In this document: positions 7,319 to 17,561 of the stretch, one piece after another
How positions within the stretch are numbered: the stretch's first letter is position 1
Layout: the number at the start of each line of letters is the position of its first letter
Assembly (NCBI GenBank): GCA_016870795.1
Contig: VGAJ01000002.1
Coordinates: 42,042 to 106,041, forward strand
DNA: 64,000 nt
Origin: Actinomycetota bacterium
GTDB taxonomy: Bacteria > Actinomycetota > Actinomycetes > Nanopelagicales > Nanopelagicaceae
Direction of reading: 5' to 3'
Translations under genes and position numbers: made by a program
The notes under the pieces: model-generated
The model's database searches: none
Seen by the model: the letters and a program-made list of their open reading frames with translations, nothing else
Told to the model about the DNA's origin: nothing

Positions 7319-8379
7319 CCTCGCTAGAGATTAGAGACCTAACAGTTGAGTTGGGTAATCGAGTAATCCTTAAAAACCTTGATTTAACAATCTCTTCTGG
7401 ATCTTTTGCAGCGATATTGGGTCCTTCAGGTTGTGGCAAAACTACTCTGCTACGAAGTATTGCGGGTCTTATCACGCCAAAAGGTGGAGCAATTAGATTT
7501 GGTAAGCAATTAGTTAGCGTTTCATCGCTAGTGCTTCCGCCCCATAAGCGAAATATTGGTTATGTCCCGCAAGAAGGAGGTCTCTTTCCTCATCTTTCGG
7601 TGGAAGAAAATGTTTCTTTCTCTCTAGGGAAGAAAACTTCCAAAAAAGAAAGAGAGGAGTTAGTAGAAGAGCTACTTGATTTAGTTGGAATGACAAATTA
7701 TCAGAAGAGACTTCCACAGGAATTAAGTGGTGGGCAGCAAACTCGCGTTGCCCTGGCTCGCGCACTGGCTATGAGGCCAGCCATGATTTTGCTTGATGAG
7801 CCCTTCGCCGCACTTGATCAAACTTTAAGAGCGGAAATTAGCCAAGAGGTAGTTGCGCTTTTGAAATCTAGTAAAACTACCTCAATCATGGTCACCCACG
7901 ATCGCGAAGATGCCTTGGTCTCTGCAGATATCATCGCTTTGATGCGAGATGGTCAGGTAGTTCAATCAGGAAACCCAGCTGAGGTTTATCTAAAACCAAT
8001 CTCTGCGGCAGCAGCTGAGAGCACTGGAGACATTCTCACTCTTCCTGCAAACAAGGTTGAAGGTGATCAATACCGCACCCCCCTCAATAGCCCCGTTGAG
8101 CAGATCGGGCAGAGAGCTGGATATGAATCTGGCCAGATCCTGGTTCGCCCCGAGGAGATAGCGCTAAGCCTGGAGCCTGGCGAGAGAAGAGTTTCGGCCA
8201 AGATAAGCAAAATCAATTACTACGGACATGACGCATTGGTCGAGCTGAACGTTGCTGGTCTTTCTCAAGTTGTACGGGCCAGGGTCACAGATACCAAGGG
8301 CCTTGAAGTTGGCTCAACTATTTTTGTGAGCCATAAAGGGCCAATCAGATGGGTGCCAGATAAGGCTACTGACCAGTAA
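7315..8379 (+). CDS. Iron ABC transporter ATP-binding protein (FbpC type)
   Basis: ATPase that powers the importer. The Walker A is GPSGCGKTT near residue 37, the signature is LSGGQQ near 138, the Walker B is ILLDEPF near 158, and the switch His is in MVTHDRED. After residue 240 a TOBE-like regulatory domain follows (QILVRPEEIALSL, then YYGHDALVEL), typical of the Fbp/Pot/Mal branch. It overlaps the permease stop by 4 nt (ATGA), so the three genes form one translationally coupled operon. Confidence 0.9.
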   Translation: MTSLEIRDLTVELGNRVILKNLDLTISSGSFAAILGPSGCGKTTLLRSIAGLITPKGGAIRFGKQLVSVSSLVLPPHKRNIGYVPQEGGLFPHLSVEENVSFSLGKKTSKKEREELVEELLDLVGMTNYQKRLPQELSGGQQTRVALARALAMRPAMILLDEPFAALDQTLRAEISQEVVALLKSSKTTSIMVTHDREDALVSADIIALMRDGQVVQSGNPAEVYLKPISAAAAESTGDILTLPANKVEGDQYRTPLNSPVEQIGQRAGYESGQILVRPEEIALSLEPGERRVSAKISKINYYGHDALVELNVAGLSQVVRARVTDTKGLEVGSTIFVSHKGPIRWVPDKATDQ

Positions 8380-8382
8380 CCT
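8377..8382 (+). promoter_or_regulatory. -10 hexamer TAACCT, leaderless thiolase gene
   Basis: TAACCT ends 6 nt before the ATG at 8389. Its TAA is also the stop codon of the ABC ATPase gene, so a new transcript starts right at the end of the iron operon. Confidence 0.55.
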
Positions 8383-8388
8383 AGCGGT

Positions 8389-9591
8389 ATGAATACTGCC
8401 ACCACCTCAACCAATGTAGTTCTCCTTGATGCTGTTCGCTCCCCTTTTGGAAAAGCTGGAAGTTTATATGCCGGCACCCGCGCCGATGACATTATCGTTC
8501 GAACTATTCGCGGGCTTCTGGAGCGAAATCCATCAGTTAAGCCATCTGAAATTGATGATGTAGCAATTGCTGCTGCTACTCAATATGGCGATCAAGGCAT
8601 GAATATTGGTAGAAGCGCATCACTTCTGGCCGGAATTCCAAATACTGTTCCGGGATATTCAATCGATCGCTGGTGCGCAGGTGCACTAACTTCAGTGACA
8701 ACTCTCGCTGGATCTATTGCAATGGGCGCATATGATCTTGCAATCGCTGGCGGTGTTGAACATATGGGCAATCACCCAATGGGCGATGGCATGGATCCAA
8801 ACCCTAGATATTTAGCAGAGAAGTTAGTTGATACCGATGCGCTCTCGATGGGAAATACTGCAGAGCGTCTGCACGATAAATTCCCACACTTAACTAAAGA
8901 GCGCGCAGATAAATACGCACTTCGCTCTCAAGAAAAAACTGCTGCTGCATATAAGAGCGGAAAGATTCAACCTAATTTGATTCCAGTTGCAGTTAGAAAC
9001 GCTGAGCAAGGTTGGGGAGTTGCAACAGTTGATGAACCACCAAGACCTGGAACAACTCTTGAAGCACTCGCTGCGCTAAAGACTCCATTTCGTCCTCAGG
9101 GCAGAGTTACTGCGGGAAATGCAGCAGGACTAAACGATGGTGCAACAGCAGCGCTTCTTGCTAGCGAGAGCAAAGCTAAAGAGCTAGGACTATCACCAAA
9201 GGCCAGGATGATTACCTTTGCATTTGCTGGAGTTGAACCAGAGATCATGGGATATGGGCCTGTGCCATCAACGCTTAAGGCTCTTGATAAGGCAGGCTTA
9301 AAGATTGAAGATATTGGTTTATTTGAAATCAATGAAGCCTTCTCGATCCAAGTGCTCTCATTCCTTGACTACTTTGGAATTGGCGATGATGATCCAAGAG
9401 TGAATCTCTATGGTGGAGCAATTGCTGTTGGCCATCCACTTGCATCCTCTGGAATCCGTTTGATTCTCAATCTTGCTGAGGGTTTTAAAGAACACCCAGA
9501 AGTTAGATATGGCATTACCACTATGTGTATTGGACTTGGAATGGGTGGAACCATCATCTGGGAGAATCCAAATTTCAACAAGGGAGCATAA
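8389..9591 (+). CDS. fadA: Acetyl-CoA acyltransferase (thiolase)
   Basis: Last step of fatty-acid beta-oxidation: cleaves 3-ketoacyl-CoA with CoA to release acetyl-CoA. The acyl-accepting Cys is in DRWCAGALTS near residue 90. The C-terminal thiolase signatures are INEAFSIQVL, GGAIAVGHPLASSG (catalytic His) and TTMCIGLGMGG (second catalytic Cys). The length of 400 aa is normal. It lies 5 bp before fadB, and together they are the beta and alpha partners of a trifunctional complex. Confidence 0.92.
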   Translation: MNTATTSTNVVLLDAVRSPFGKAGSLYAGTRADDIIVRTIRGLLERNPSVKPSEIDDVAIAAATQYGDQGMNIGRSASLLAGIPNTVPGYSIDRWCAGALTSVTTLAGSIAMGAYDLAIAGGVEHMGNHPMGDGMDPNPRYLAEKLVDTDALSMGNTAERLHDKFPHLTKERADKYALRSQEKTAAAYKSGKIQPNLIPVAVRNAEQGWGVATVDEPPRPGTTLEALAALKTPFRPQGRVTAGNAAGLNDGATAALLASESKAKELGLSPKARMITFAFAGVEPEIMGYGPVPSTLKALDKAGLKIEDIGLFEINEAFSIQVLSFLDYFGIGDDDPRVNLYGGAIAVGHPLASSGIRLILNLAEGFKEHPEVRYGITTMCIGLGMGGTIIWENPNFNKGA

Positions 9592-9596
9592 GTAAT

Positions 9597-11696
9597 ATGG
9601 CAGAGATAACAACTCCCCCAGATGAAGTAGTAACAAACGCTCTCTTGCGCCAAGTTGATCTATCGGCTTTCGGCGCAACCGGCTCCCTTGCCTTAATAAC
9701 TTTAGATAACGGCCATGATCACACCCGGCCAAATACCTTTGGAATTCAATCTCTAACCTCACTCAATGATGCAATTAGCGCAGCTGAAAGTAGCGACGCG
9801 GTAGCGATAGCAATTATTGGAAAACCTTTTATCTTCGCAGCTGGTGCAGATCTATCTGGAATCTCATATGTTGCCAAGCGAGAGCAATCACTCGCGTTTG
9901 GAAAATTAGGACATGACATCTTTAAAAGACTTGGCAGAAGCAAGAAGGTCACCTTTGCCTTTATCAATGGACTTGCTCTAGGTGGCGGCCTTGAAGTAGG
10001 CCTGCATTGCAATTATCGAACTATGGCCACAACTGCCCTTACCGCTTTGCCCGAGTGTTTCCTTGGCTTAGTGCCTGGTTGGGGCGGAGCAACACTGCTT
10101 CCTAAACTAATTGGGCCAGAGAGAGCTGTGCAAGTAATCATTTTAAATGCTTTAAATAACAATACGATGATGAAGGCTAAAGATGCCCAGGGCCTTGGAG
10201 TTGTTGATGCAGTGTTTGAGCCTGCTGATTTTCTCGAAAAATCAATTGCCTTTGCTGCCAGAATTGTTTCCGGAAAAGAGAAGATAGAGCGTAAAGATTA
10301 TTCAGCAGATCCCAATTGGGATAAAGCTTTAGAAACGGGCAAAGCTGCAATTGCCAAAAAATATGGCGGAGCAGATATTGAAGCCCCAAAGCGCGCCTTA
10401 GAGCTCATCTCTGCTGCACGAAGTAACACCTTGGATCAAGGTTTTGATGCTGAGGATGAAATCTTGGCAAATCTAGTTATGGGCAATCCTTTAAGAGCCT
10501 CGCTCTATGCATTTAATCTGATTCAAAAGAAGCGCAAAAAAGTAGAGGGAGCCCCAAAGGCAGCTCTTGCTAGGAAGGTGACTAAAGCTGGAGTTGTTGG
10601 AGCAGGCTTAATGGCCTCACAGTTAGCGCTTCTAATAATTAGAAATCTAAAAGTTCCAGTAGTTATGACCGATCTTGACCAAGAGCGAGTTGATAAAGGC
10701 GTTGCTTGGGTTAGAAATGAAATTACTAAGTTAGTTGAAAAAAAGCGCTTGAGCCCAGAGGCTGCGACGAGATTGTCTTCTCTAATCTCAGGATCTGTGA
10801 GCCAATCTGCTTTTGCTGGCTGTGACTTCATAATTGAAGCAGTATTTGAAGAGCTCTCAATAAAGCAGAAGTTGTTTAAGGATCTGGAGGCAATAATCTC
10901 TGCTGAGTGCGTTCTAGCTACCAATACTTCATCCCTTTCGGTTGAAAAAATGGGTGAAGGTCTTAAAAACCCAGAGCGCGTTGTTGGATTCCACTTCTTT
11001 AATCCAGTAGCTGTTATGCCACTTTTGGAGGTAGCAAGAACTTCGAAAACTGATGATGCCACTACCGCTACTGCAATTAACGTCGGTAAAGAGCTAAAGA
11101 AAACCATGATTATCTGTAAAGATGCGCCAGGTTTTGTGGTTAATCGCCTACTAACAAGATTTATGGGCGAAGTTACAGATGCTGTTGATGAAGGAACACC
11201 GACAGATGTAGCCGATAACGCTCTGCGTCCTCTCGGTTTTCCTATGTCGCCATTTGAACTCTTTGGTTTAGTTGGCCCAGGAGTTGCCCTTCATGTCTCA
11301 AAGACTTTAAATGCCAACCTAGGTCCGCGCTATCGCATCTCGCCAACTGTTTCTCGAATGGTGGAGAAGGGCGTTAAAACTTTCTATGTCAAAGATGAGA
11401 AAGGCTCACTTAGCGCTAATCCCGAAGCCCTCGCTCTGATTGAAAAGGGAGATAAGCCATCAACTGCAGAGCAAGTTCGCACCAGAGCTTTATCAGCCCT
11501 TGCACAAGAGGCAAGAATGATGCTGGATGAAGGCGTTATTGCCACTGCATCAGAGATTGATCTCTGTATGTTGCTCGGGGCGGGATGGCCAATGCATTTA
11601 GGCGGAATATTGCCTTATCTTGATAGAGAAGGAATTAGTGAAGCGGTTTGCGGTCAGCGTTTTCATCCGCCGCAAGTTGCATCCCTTCCTGCTTAA
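9597..11696 (+). CDS. fadB: 3-hydroxyacyl-CoA dehydrogenase / enoyl-CoA hydratase (FadB type)
   Basis: Bifunctional beta-oxidation enzyme of 699 aa. The N-terminal third is a crotonase fold with FIFAAGADLSG (oxyanion-hole region) and ALGGGLEVGLHC. A Rossmann domain starts near residue 350 with AGVVGAGLMASQLA (GxGxxA-like NAD site) and continues to FHFFNPVAVMPLLEV, the 3HCDH signature. The ATG at 9597 is chosen over an upstream in-frame ATG at 9525 because the latter lies inside fadA, and because an AGGGAG ribosome-binding site sits about 10 nt before 9597. Its last 62 bp overlap dxs on the other strand. Confidence 0.92.
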   Translation: MAEITTPPDEVVTNALLRQVDLSAFGATGSLALITLDNGHDHTRPNTFGIQSLTSLNDAISAAESSDAVAIAIIGKPFIFAAGADLSGISYVAKREQSLAFGKLGHDIFKRLGRSKKVTFAFINGLALGGGLEVGLHCNYRTMATTALTALPECFLGLVPGWGGATLLPKLIGPERAVQVIILNALNNNTMMKAKDAQGLGVVDAVFEPADFLEKSIAFAARIVSGKEKIERKDYSADPNWDKALETGKAAIAKKYGGADIEAPKRALELISAARSNTLDQGFDAEDEILANLVMGNPLRASLYAFNLIQKKRKKVEGAPKAALARKVTKAGVVGAGLMASQLALLIIRNLKVPVVMTDLDQERVDKGVAWVRNEITKLVEKKRLSPEAATRLSSLISGSVSQSAFAGCDFIIEAVFEELSIKQKLFKDLEAIISAECVLATNTSSLSVEKMGEGLKNPERVVGFHFFNPVAVMPLLEVARTSKTDDATTATAINVGKELKKTMIICKDAPGFVVNRLLTRFMGEVTDAVDEGTPTDVADNALRPLGFPMSPFELFGLVGPGVALHVSKTLNANLGPRYRISPTVSRMVEKGVKTFYVKDEKGSLSANPEALALIEKGDKPSTAEQVRTRALSALAQEARMMLDEGVIATASEIDLCMLLGAGWPMHLGGILPYLDREGISEAVCGQRFHPPQVASLPA

Positions 11697-13569
11697 CATT
11701 TAACGAAGCCCAGCCAACTAATTGACGGCTGATGCTCTGTGAAGTGATTCCAATATCTTGCAGAATTTCGGCGCGCTTTGAATGTTGAATAAATTCCAAA
11801 GGCACTCCAATTGAATGAATGGGCAGATCTAAACCATTTTCACGAAATTGCTCAGATAAGGTGCTAGCAATTCCACCGTGTTTAATTCCATCTTCTAGCA
11901 CCACTACTCGTTTAAATCTTGGAGCCATGGCAAGAAGTGAGTCTGCAGGAAGAGGCTTAACCCAGAGTGGATCGATGACAGTTACTCCAACACCTTCGCG
12001 AAATGCTTGAGCTGCCGCATCAATTGCAAGGGGCGCCATAGCGCCAATGCTCACAAGGAGAATATCTGAGCTCTCACCGCGGTAGAGAACATCTAGCCCG
12101 CCACGTCTTTCAAATGCTGGCAAATCTTTTCCAATTGCTCCCTTTGGAAAGCGAATAATTGAAGGGGCATCAGAGATTGCAACAGCTTCTGCAAGTGATT
12201 CTTTTAATCTCGCGCCATCACGGGGCGCTGCGACAAATGCATTTGGAATTATTCCAGTAAGTGCTAGATCCCAAATTCCGTGATGCGACGGCCCATCATC
12301 GCCAGTTATTCCTGCCCTATCCAAAACAAAAGTCACTCCAGCTTTATGTAATCCCACATCTAATAGCAATTGATCAAAAGCGCGGTTTAAAAATGTTGAA
12401 TAGACCGCAATTACTGGATGAAGGCCGGTGTAGGCCATACCAGCAGCTGAGGTGACAGCGTGCTGTTCAGCGATTCCCACATCAAATGTTCGCTCTGGAA
12501 ATTCAGCTTGGAATCTATCAAGCCCCGTTGGACCAAGCATGGCAGCAGTAATTGCTACAACATCTTTTCGCTCTCGCCCTATCTCAACTAGCGCTTCAGA
12601 AAATACTTTTGTCCAGGTGGCGCCGTTATTTGATAGCGGCTCCCCTGTTTCGGGATCAACCACCCCAACTGCATGAAACTTCTCTGCCTCATCATTGAGC
12701 GCTGGAGCATGTCCCCGTCCCTTTTCAGTAATGGCATGGACTAATACCGGCCCTGAGAATTTCTTTGCCTGAATAAGAGCACGCTCAAGTGCAGGAATAT
12801 CATGACCATCAACTGGTCCCAAATACTTAAGTCCTAAATCTTCGAACATTCCTTGCGGAGCAACAATATCCTTAATACCTTTTTTCATTCCGTGGAGAGT
12901 TTCATAGATTGGATTGCCCACAATTGGAGTCTTTTCTAATACTTGCTTTCCCCAATCAAGGAATTTTTCATATCCCTTTGTAGCCCGAAGCGTTGAAAGA
13001 TAGGTGGCTACTCCGCCAATTGTTGGTGAGTAGGAGCGTTCATTATCGTTAACCACAATCACAAGTTTTAGATCATCTGAAGCGGCAATATTGTTCAAAG
13101 CCTCCCAAGACATTCCACCTGTTAGAGCTCCATCTCCGACTACTGCTACAACAGTTCTGTCGCTCTGATTCTGCAGGGCAAAGCCGCGAGCTATCCCATC
13201 AGCCCAAGAGAGAGCAGTTGAAGCATGTGAGTTCTCTATAACATCATGTTCGCTCTCTGACCTACTTGGATACCCTGCAAGCCCTCCGCGCTGACGAAGC
13301 TTTTCAAACCCTGCAGCTCTACCAGTTAATATCTTATGGACATAACTTTGATGGCCTGTGTCATAAACCATGACATCTTTTGGAGATTCAAATACGCGAT
13401 GAAGCGCGATACTTAACTCCACAATTCCAAGATTTGGTCCTAGATGTCCGCCCGACTTTGAAACTTTCTCAATTAGAAAGGCTCTGATCTCTACCGCTAA
13501 CTCCGTCAGCTCCTCTTGGCTAAAGCGCGCCAGGTCGCCAGGAGATTTAATCCGGCTAAGTTGATTCAT
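11635..13569 (-). CDS. dxs: 1-deoxy-D-xylulose-5-phosphate synthase
   Basis: First enzyme of the MEP isoprenoid pathway: condenses pyruvate and glyceraldehyde 3-phosphate using thiamine diphosphate. VYDTGHQSYVHKILTGR and VGDGALTGGMSWEALN (ThDP/Mg site) mark the N-terminal domain. DVGIAEQHAVTSAAG, with the catalytic Glu, marks the pyrimidine-binding domain. The length of 644 aa is normal. The final 20 or so residues (after SISRQLVGWASL) are a polar tail encoded inside the antisense overlap with fadB. The start is supported by a TAGAAT -10 at 6 nt. Confidence 0.95.
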   Translation of the reverse strand: MNQLSRIKSPGDLARFSQEELTELAVEIRAFLIEKVSKSGGHLGPNLGIVELSIALHRVFESPKDVMVYDTGHQSYVHKILTGRAAGFEKLRQRGGLAGYPSRSESEHDVIENSHASTALSWADGIARGFALQNQSDRTVVAVVGDGALTGGMSWEALNNIAASDDLKLVIVVNDNERSYSPTIGGVATYLSTLRATKGYEKFLDWGKQVLEKTPIVGNPIYETLHGMKKGIKDIVAPQGMFEDLGLKYLGPVDGHDIPALERALIQAKKFSGPVLVHAITEKGRGHAPALNDEAEKFHAVGVVDPETGEPLSNNGATWTKVFSEALVEIGRERKDVVAITAAMLGPTGLDRFQAEFPERTFDVGIAEQHAVTSAAGMAYTGLHPVIAVYSTFLNRAFDQLLLDVGLHKAGVTFVLDRAGITGDDGPSHHGIWDLALTGIIPNAFVAAPRDGARLKESLAEAVAISDAPSIIRFPKGAIGKDLPAFERRGGLDVLYRGESSDILLVSIGAMAPLAIDAAAQAFREGVGVTVIDPLWVKPLPADSLLAMAPRFKRVVVLEDGIKHGGIASTLSEQFRENGLDLPIHSIGVPLEFIQHSKRAEILQDIGITSQSISRQLVGWASLNVKQEGMQLAADENADRKPLH

Positions 13570-13575
13570 GTCTGG

Positions 13576-13581
13576 ATTCTA
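13576..13581 (-). promoter_or_regulatory. -10 hexamer TAGAAT, leaderless dxs
   Basis: TAGAAT, close to the TATAAT consensus, ends 6 nt before the dxs ATG at 13569. It lies within the 20-bp gap after acnA, so dxs can be transcribed separately from acnA. Confidence 0.6.
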
Positions 13582-13589
13582 TCGGTGAA

Positions 13590-16247
13590 CTAAGAAAGAA
13601 GAGAGCGCAAGACGTACTGCATGATTCCACCGTGGCGATAGTAATCAGCCTCTCCTGGGGTATCGATACGTACCTTTGCCTCAAAGCTCTTATCTCCAGC
13701 CGTCACCTTAACAATGCTTGGAATGCGACCTTCGTTTAACGCAGTAACACCAGATATTGAAAATACTTCTTCGCCGCTAAGCCCTAATGAATTGGCATCT
13801 TGACCATCGAGAAATTGCAGAGGAAGAACTCCCATTCCAATCAAATTAGATCTATGAATTCTTTCAAATGATTCAGCAATGACTGCCTTTACCCCAAGAA
13901 GCGCGGTTCCTTTTGCAGCCCAATCTCTAGAAGATCCGGAGCCATATTCTTTTCCTGCCAGAATCACTAAAGCAATGTTGGCATCTTGGTATGCCATTGA
14001 TGCATCATAGATAGTGCTCTGCTTACCACCATCAATAAAGTTTCTAGTAAAGCCACCTTCAACTCCGTCAAGCAAAAGATTCTTCAAGCGAATGTTTGCA
14101 AAAGTTCCTCTAATCATGACTTCATGATTGCCACGGCGCGAACCATAGGAATTAAAGTCAGATTTTTCTACCCCATTTTCTGCTAGATATTTTCCAGCTG
14201 GAGAATCAACCTTAATCGAGCCTGCTGGTGATATGTGATCAGTAGTTACTGAATCACCAAGCTTTGCCAAAACTCTGGCACCTGAAATATCAGTAACTGG
14301 AAGTGGATTTCTAGGCATAGACTCAAAGTAAGGAGGCTTTCTTACATAAGTAGATTTTGGATCCCATTCAAAAGTCTTTCCTTCAGGGGTTGCAAGTGAG
14401 GTCCAGTTATGATCTCCAGCAAATACACTTGAATAGTCTTTCTTAAACATATCTGAGGTAACTACTGAATCAATAACGCCTTGGATCTCTTGCATACTTG
14501 GCCAGATGTCTTTCAGGAACACATCATTTCCAGAGCTATCTTGGCCTAGTGGATCTTTATCAAAGTCATGATCCATAGTCCCAGCAATTGAATAGGCTAC
14601 AACTAACGGAGGCGATGCTAAGTAGTTCATTTTCACATCAGGGCTAATTCGACCTTCAAAGTTTCTATTTCCAGAAAGCACCGCTGCAACAGAGAGATCA
14701 TTGTCATTCACTGCTTTGCTAACCTCTAGAGGCAATGGACCAGAGTTTCCAATACAGGTAACGCAGCCATAGCCAACTAGGTTAAATCCGAGTTTTTCTA
14801 GATATGGCGTTAGCCCTGATTTTTCGTAGTAGTTAGTGACTACCTTTGAACCTGGAGCAAGTGTGGTCTTAACCCAAGGCTTACTCTTCAAACCTTTTTC
14901 TACAGCTTTCTTTGCTAGAAGTCCTGCCCCAATCATCACAGAAGGATTTGAAGTATTAGTGCAAGAAGTGATTGAAGCTATTACCACTGAGCCATTGGTA
15001 ATAGATCCTTTTCTTGAATTTACTTCAAGTGCTATTGGATTAGTAGCAGTATTGCTAGAAAGATAAGAAGGGAGAACTTTGGCAAAGGAACTCTTGGCAT
15101 CACTTAGGGTGACTCGATCTTGTGGTCTCTTGGGTCCTGCTATTGATGGCACGACACTTGAAAGATCTAGCTCTAATCGCTCTGAGTATCTTGGCTCTGC
15201 AGATGGGTCATGCCATAGGCCTTGAGCCTTGGCATATTTCTCTACTAGCTCTAATTGTTCTCCGCTTCTTCCGGTTAACTCTAGATACTTTATGGTTTCC
15301 TGATCTATTGGGAAAATTGCCACAGTTGAGCCGTATTCAGGTGACATATTTCCAATAGTGGCGCGATTAGCCATCGGAAGCGCACTCACTCCAGGGCCAT
15401 AAAATTCAACAAACTTGCCAACTACGCCATGCTTTCTAAGCATCTCAGTAATTGTTAAAACTAAATCAGTTGCAGTTGTTCCAACTGCTAGCGCTCCACT
15501 TAACTTAAACCCAAGAACCTTGGGAATGAGCATAGAAACTGGCTGACCAAGAAGGGCTGCCTCTGCTTCAATGCCGCCCACTCCCCAACCAAGAACTCCA
15601 AGGCCATTGACCATAGTGGTATGTGAATCAGTTCCAACCACAGTATCTGGATATGCCCGCTGCACACCATTTACTGCTCTGACCATTACTACTCTTGCGA
15701 GGTATTCAATGTTTACCTGATGAACAATGCCCGTGCCAGGTGGGACTACTTTAAATTCATCAAAGGCGCTCTGGCCCCAACGAAGGAAGCGATATCGCTC
15801 TTGATTTCTCTCATATTCAATATCAACATTTTCTTTGAAAGCACTTGCCGTTCCATATTTATCTGCAATAACTGAGTGGTCGATAACTAGTTCAGCAGGG
15901 GCCAAGGGGTTAACACGCGATGGATCTCCGCCAAGTTCTGCAATTGCCTCTCTCATAGTAGCAAGATCGACAACACAGGGAACTCCGGTGAAATCTTGCA
16001 TAATCACACGCGCTGGTGTGAATTGAATTTCAGTATCAGGAATTGATTCAGGATTCCAAGATGCTAGAGCTTCAATCTGCTTGGCTGTGATATTTGCGCC
16101 ATCTTCAGTGCGAAGGAGATTTTCTAGTAATACCTTTAAGGAAAAGGGAAGAGAATTTGCTTGAGCAAGTTTGGTGATATCAAATATTTCATAACTCTTG
16201 CCTGATACTTCAAGCGAGCTCTTTGCGCCGAAGGAGTTCTTGCTCAT
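13590..16247 (-). CDS. acnA: Aconitate hydratase A
   Basis: TCA-cycle enzyme that interconverts citrate and isocitrate with a [4Fe-4S] cluster. The three cluster ligands are visible in ITSCTNTS (first Cys, near residue 430) and [12 protein letters not shown] (the Cys pair near residues 496-499). The swivel domain with [13 protein letters not shown] follows at about residue 760. The length of 885 aa fits the AcnA/IRP branch typical of Actinobacteria. A leaderless promoter precedes the ATG, and dxs follows 20 bp downstream on the same strand. Confidence 0.96.
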   Translation of the reverse strand: MSKNSFGAKSSLEVSGKSYEIFDITKLAQANSLPFSLKVLLENLLRTEDGANITAKQIEALASWNPESIPDTEIQFTPARVIMQDFTGVPCVVDLATMREAIAELGGDPSRVNPLAPAELVIDHSVIADKYGTASAFKENVDIEYERNQERYRFLRWGQSAFDEFKVVPPGTGIVHQVNIEYLARVVMVRAVNGVQRAYPDTVVGTDSHTTMVNGLGVLGWGVGGIEAEAALLGQPVSMLIPKVLGFKLSGALAVGTTATDLVLTITEMLRKHGVVGKFVEFYGPGVSALPMANRATIGNMSPEYGSTVAIFPIDQETIKYLELTGRSGEQLELVEKYAKAQGLWHDPSAEPRYSERLELDLSSVVPSIAGPKRPQDRVTLSDAKSSFAKVLPSYLSSNTATNPIALEVNSRKGSITNGSVVIASITSCTNTSNPSVMIGAGLLAKKAVEKGLKSKPWVKTTLAPGSKVVTNYYEKSGLTPYLEKLGFNLVGYGCVTCIGNSGPLPLEVSKAVNDNDLSVAAVLSGNRNFEGRISPDVKMNYLASPPLVVAYSIAGTMDHDFDKDPLGQDSSGNDVFLKDIWPSMQEIQGVIDSVVTSDMFKKDYSSVFAGDHNWTSLATPEGKTFEWDPKSTYVRKPPYFESMPRNPLPVTDISGARVLAKLGDSVTTDHISPAGSIKVDSPAGKYLAENGVEKSDFNSYGSRRGNHEVMIRGTFANIRLKNLLLDGVEGGFTRNFIDGGKQSTIYDASMAYQDANIALVILAGKEYGSGSSRDWAAKGTALLGVKAVIAESFERIHRSNLIGMGVLPLQFLDGQDANSLGLSGEEVFSISGVTALNEGRIPSIVKVTAGDKSFEAKVRIDTPGEADYYRHGGIMQYVLRSLLS

Positions 16248-16253
16248 GAGCCC

Positions 16254-16283
16254 ATCTTAACTGTTGTTGCATAAAGTGCTCAA
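16254..16283 (-). promoter_or_regulatory. Promoter of acnA: TTGAGC-18-TAAGAT, leaderless
   Basis: TAAGAT (16254-16259) ends 6 nt before the ATG at 16247, and TTGAGC (16278-16283) lies 18 nt upstream of it. This is one of the few promoters here where both hexamers are good. Confidence 0.65.
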
Positions 16284-16305
16284 AGACGAATTACTAGAGA
16301 ATTAC

Positions 16306-17460
16306 TCAAGAAATAATGAAACGCGCCACAAGCTCCATATGCGCAGTCATTGGAAAGAGGTCAAAGGCCCTGATTTGATCCAACTTGTATCCCTGCGCTG
16401 AAAGATAGGCGCTATCTCGGGCAAGTGAGGCTGGATCACAGGCAACATAGACAATCGTTCTGGGAGCAAGTGAGGTAATAGTTGAAATGACTCTCTCCCC
16501 AGCTCCAGCGCGAGGAGGATCAAGGAGAACTACATTTGCTGCACGATATTTCTTCAAGCTTGCTTCAACTTTTGCTTCAACAATTTCAACTCTTGGTTCT
16601 AGGGCAAAGTTTCGTCTGGCATCAATAATCGCATTCTCATCGGATTCAATTAAAGTGACTCTTCCTGCAACTCCGAGATCAGCTAAAAGGGCTGCGCTAA
16701 ATAGCCCAGCTCCGCCGTAGAGATCAAAGATGTGATCTGCAGGCTTTGCTTGAACATAGTCCTTAACTACTTGGCTTAAAACAGTCGGCGCCATGCGGTG
16801 GCTCTGCCAGAAGGTGATTGGGTTTAGCGAGAAGTCAATGCCATCTACCTGCTCCTGGATAAGTTCTAAGTTCTCTCGACCCTCTATCACCACCGCGCTC
16901 TTGCCCTTACTAGAGATTGCAACATCTACCCGCTTTGATTTGGGCAACTTCATCTGATTGACCTTCGCTATATCTATATCTTCATGAGCGATTAGGCATT
17001 TATCAATTTCAACGATTTGATTTGAGCGCGAGGCATAGAGACCAACCTTGCCATTTTCAGATACGGTGAATTCCATTCTGCTGCGCCAATGTAAATTCGG
17101 TTTAACTTCTTCAACCTCTACATCGATCTCCATTTTAGCAAGACGGCTAAATTGCTCTTTGATAATTTCGCTCTTTAACTCCCGCTGATAACTAAGATCG
17201 ATGTGTTGAAAGTCGCATCCTCCGCAGCCATCAAATCGAGCATATGAACAAGGCGGACTTACCCGATGTTTAGAAGCTTTAATTACTGAGATGCAGTTTC
17301 CTCTAGCAAAGCTCTTTGTCACATCGCTAATCTCAACAATCACGCGCTCTCCAGGGATTGCATGTCTTACAAAAATAACTCTTCCTTCGTAGCGCGCTAT
17401 GCAGTGGCCGCCGTGCGCAATAGCTGTGATATCGACTTCTAATTGATCACCGCTTTGCAC
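16306..17460 (-). CDS. TRAM-domain class I SAM-dependent RNA methyltransferase (TrmA/RlmCD family)
   Basis: Methylates C5 of a uridine in rRNA or tRNA. Residues 1-55 are a TRAM RNA-binding domain (GHCIARYEGRVIFVRHAIPGE). A Cys cluster follows (CSYARFDGCGGCDFQH), the usual Fe-S ligands. DLYGGAGLFSAALL near residue 245 is the SAM site. VLLDPPRAGAG and VYVACDPASLARD near the end hold the catalytic Cys. The GTG start has AAAGGTG upstream. Which nucleotide it modifies (a 23S rRNA or tRNA uridine) is not decidable here. Confidence 0.9.
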   Translation of the reverse strand: MQSGDQLEVDITAIAHGGHCIARYEGRVIFVRHAIPGERVIVEISDVTKSFARGNCISVIKASKHRVSPPCSYARFDGCGGCDFQHIDLSYQRELKSEIIKEQFSRLAKMEIDVEVEEVKPNLHWRSRMEFTVSENGKVGLYASRSNQIVEIDKCLIAHEDIDIAKVNQMKLPKSKRVDVAISSKGKSAVVIEGRENLELIQEQVDGIDFSLNPITFWQSHRMAPTVLSQVVKDYVQAKPADHIFDLYGGAGLFSAALLADLGVAGRVTLIESDENAIIDARRNFALEPRVEIVEAKVEASLKKYRAANVVLLDPPRAGAGERVISTITSLAPRTIVYVACDPASLARDSAYLSAQGYKLDQIRAFDLFPMTAHMELVARFIIS

Positions 17461-17561
17461 TCGCGCACCTTTCTAAAAAAGTTCATTGAAGCACTTATTT
17501 CTCGTGCTATCCCTCGCGTGGATTAGAGGGAATCTAGCCTAAAGGTGTAAATTCTCCTTTT

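Noticed and set aside
10523..11107. 194-codon minus-strand ORF antisense to fadB
   Set aside because: No recognisable motifs, and it lies over the conserved NAD-binding region of FadB.
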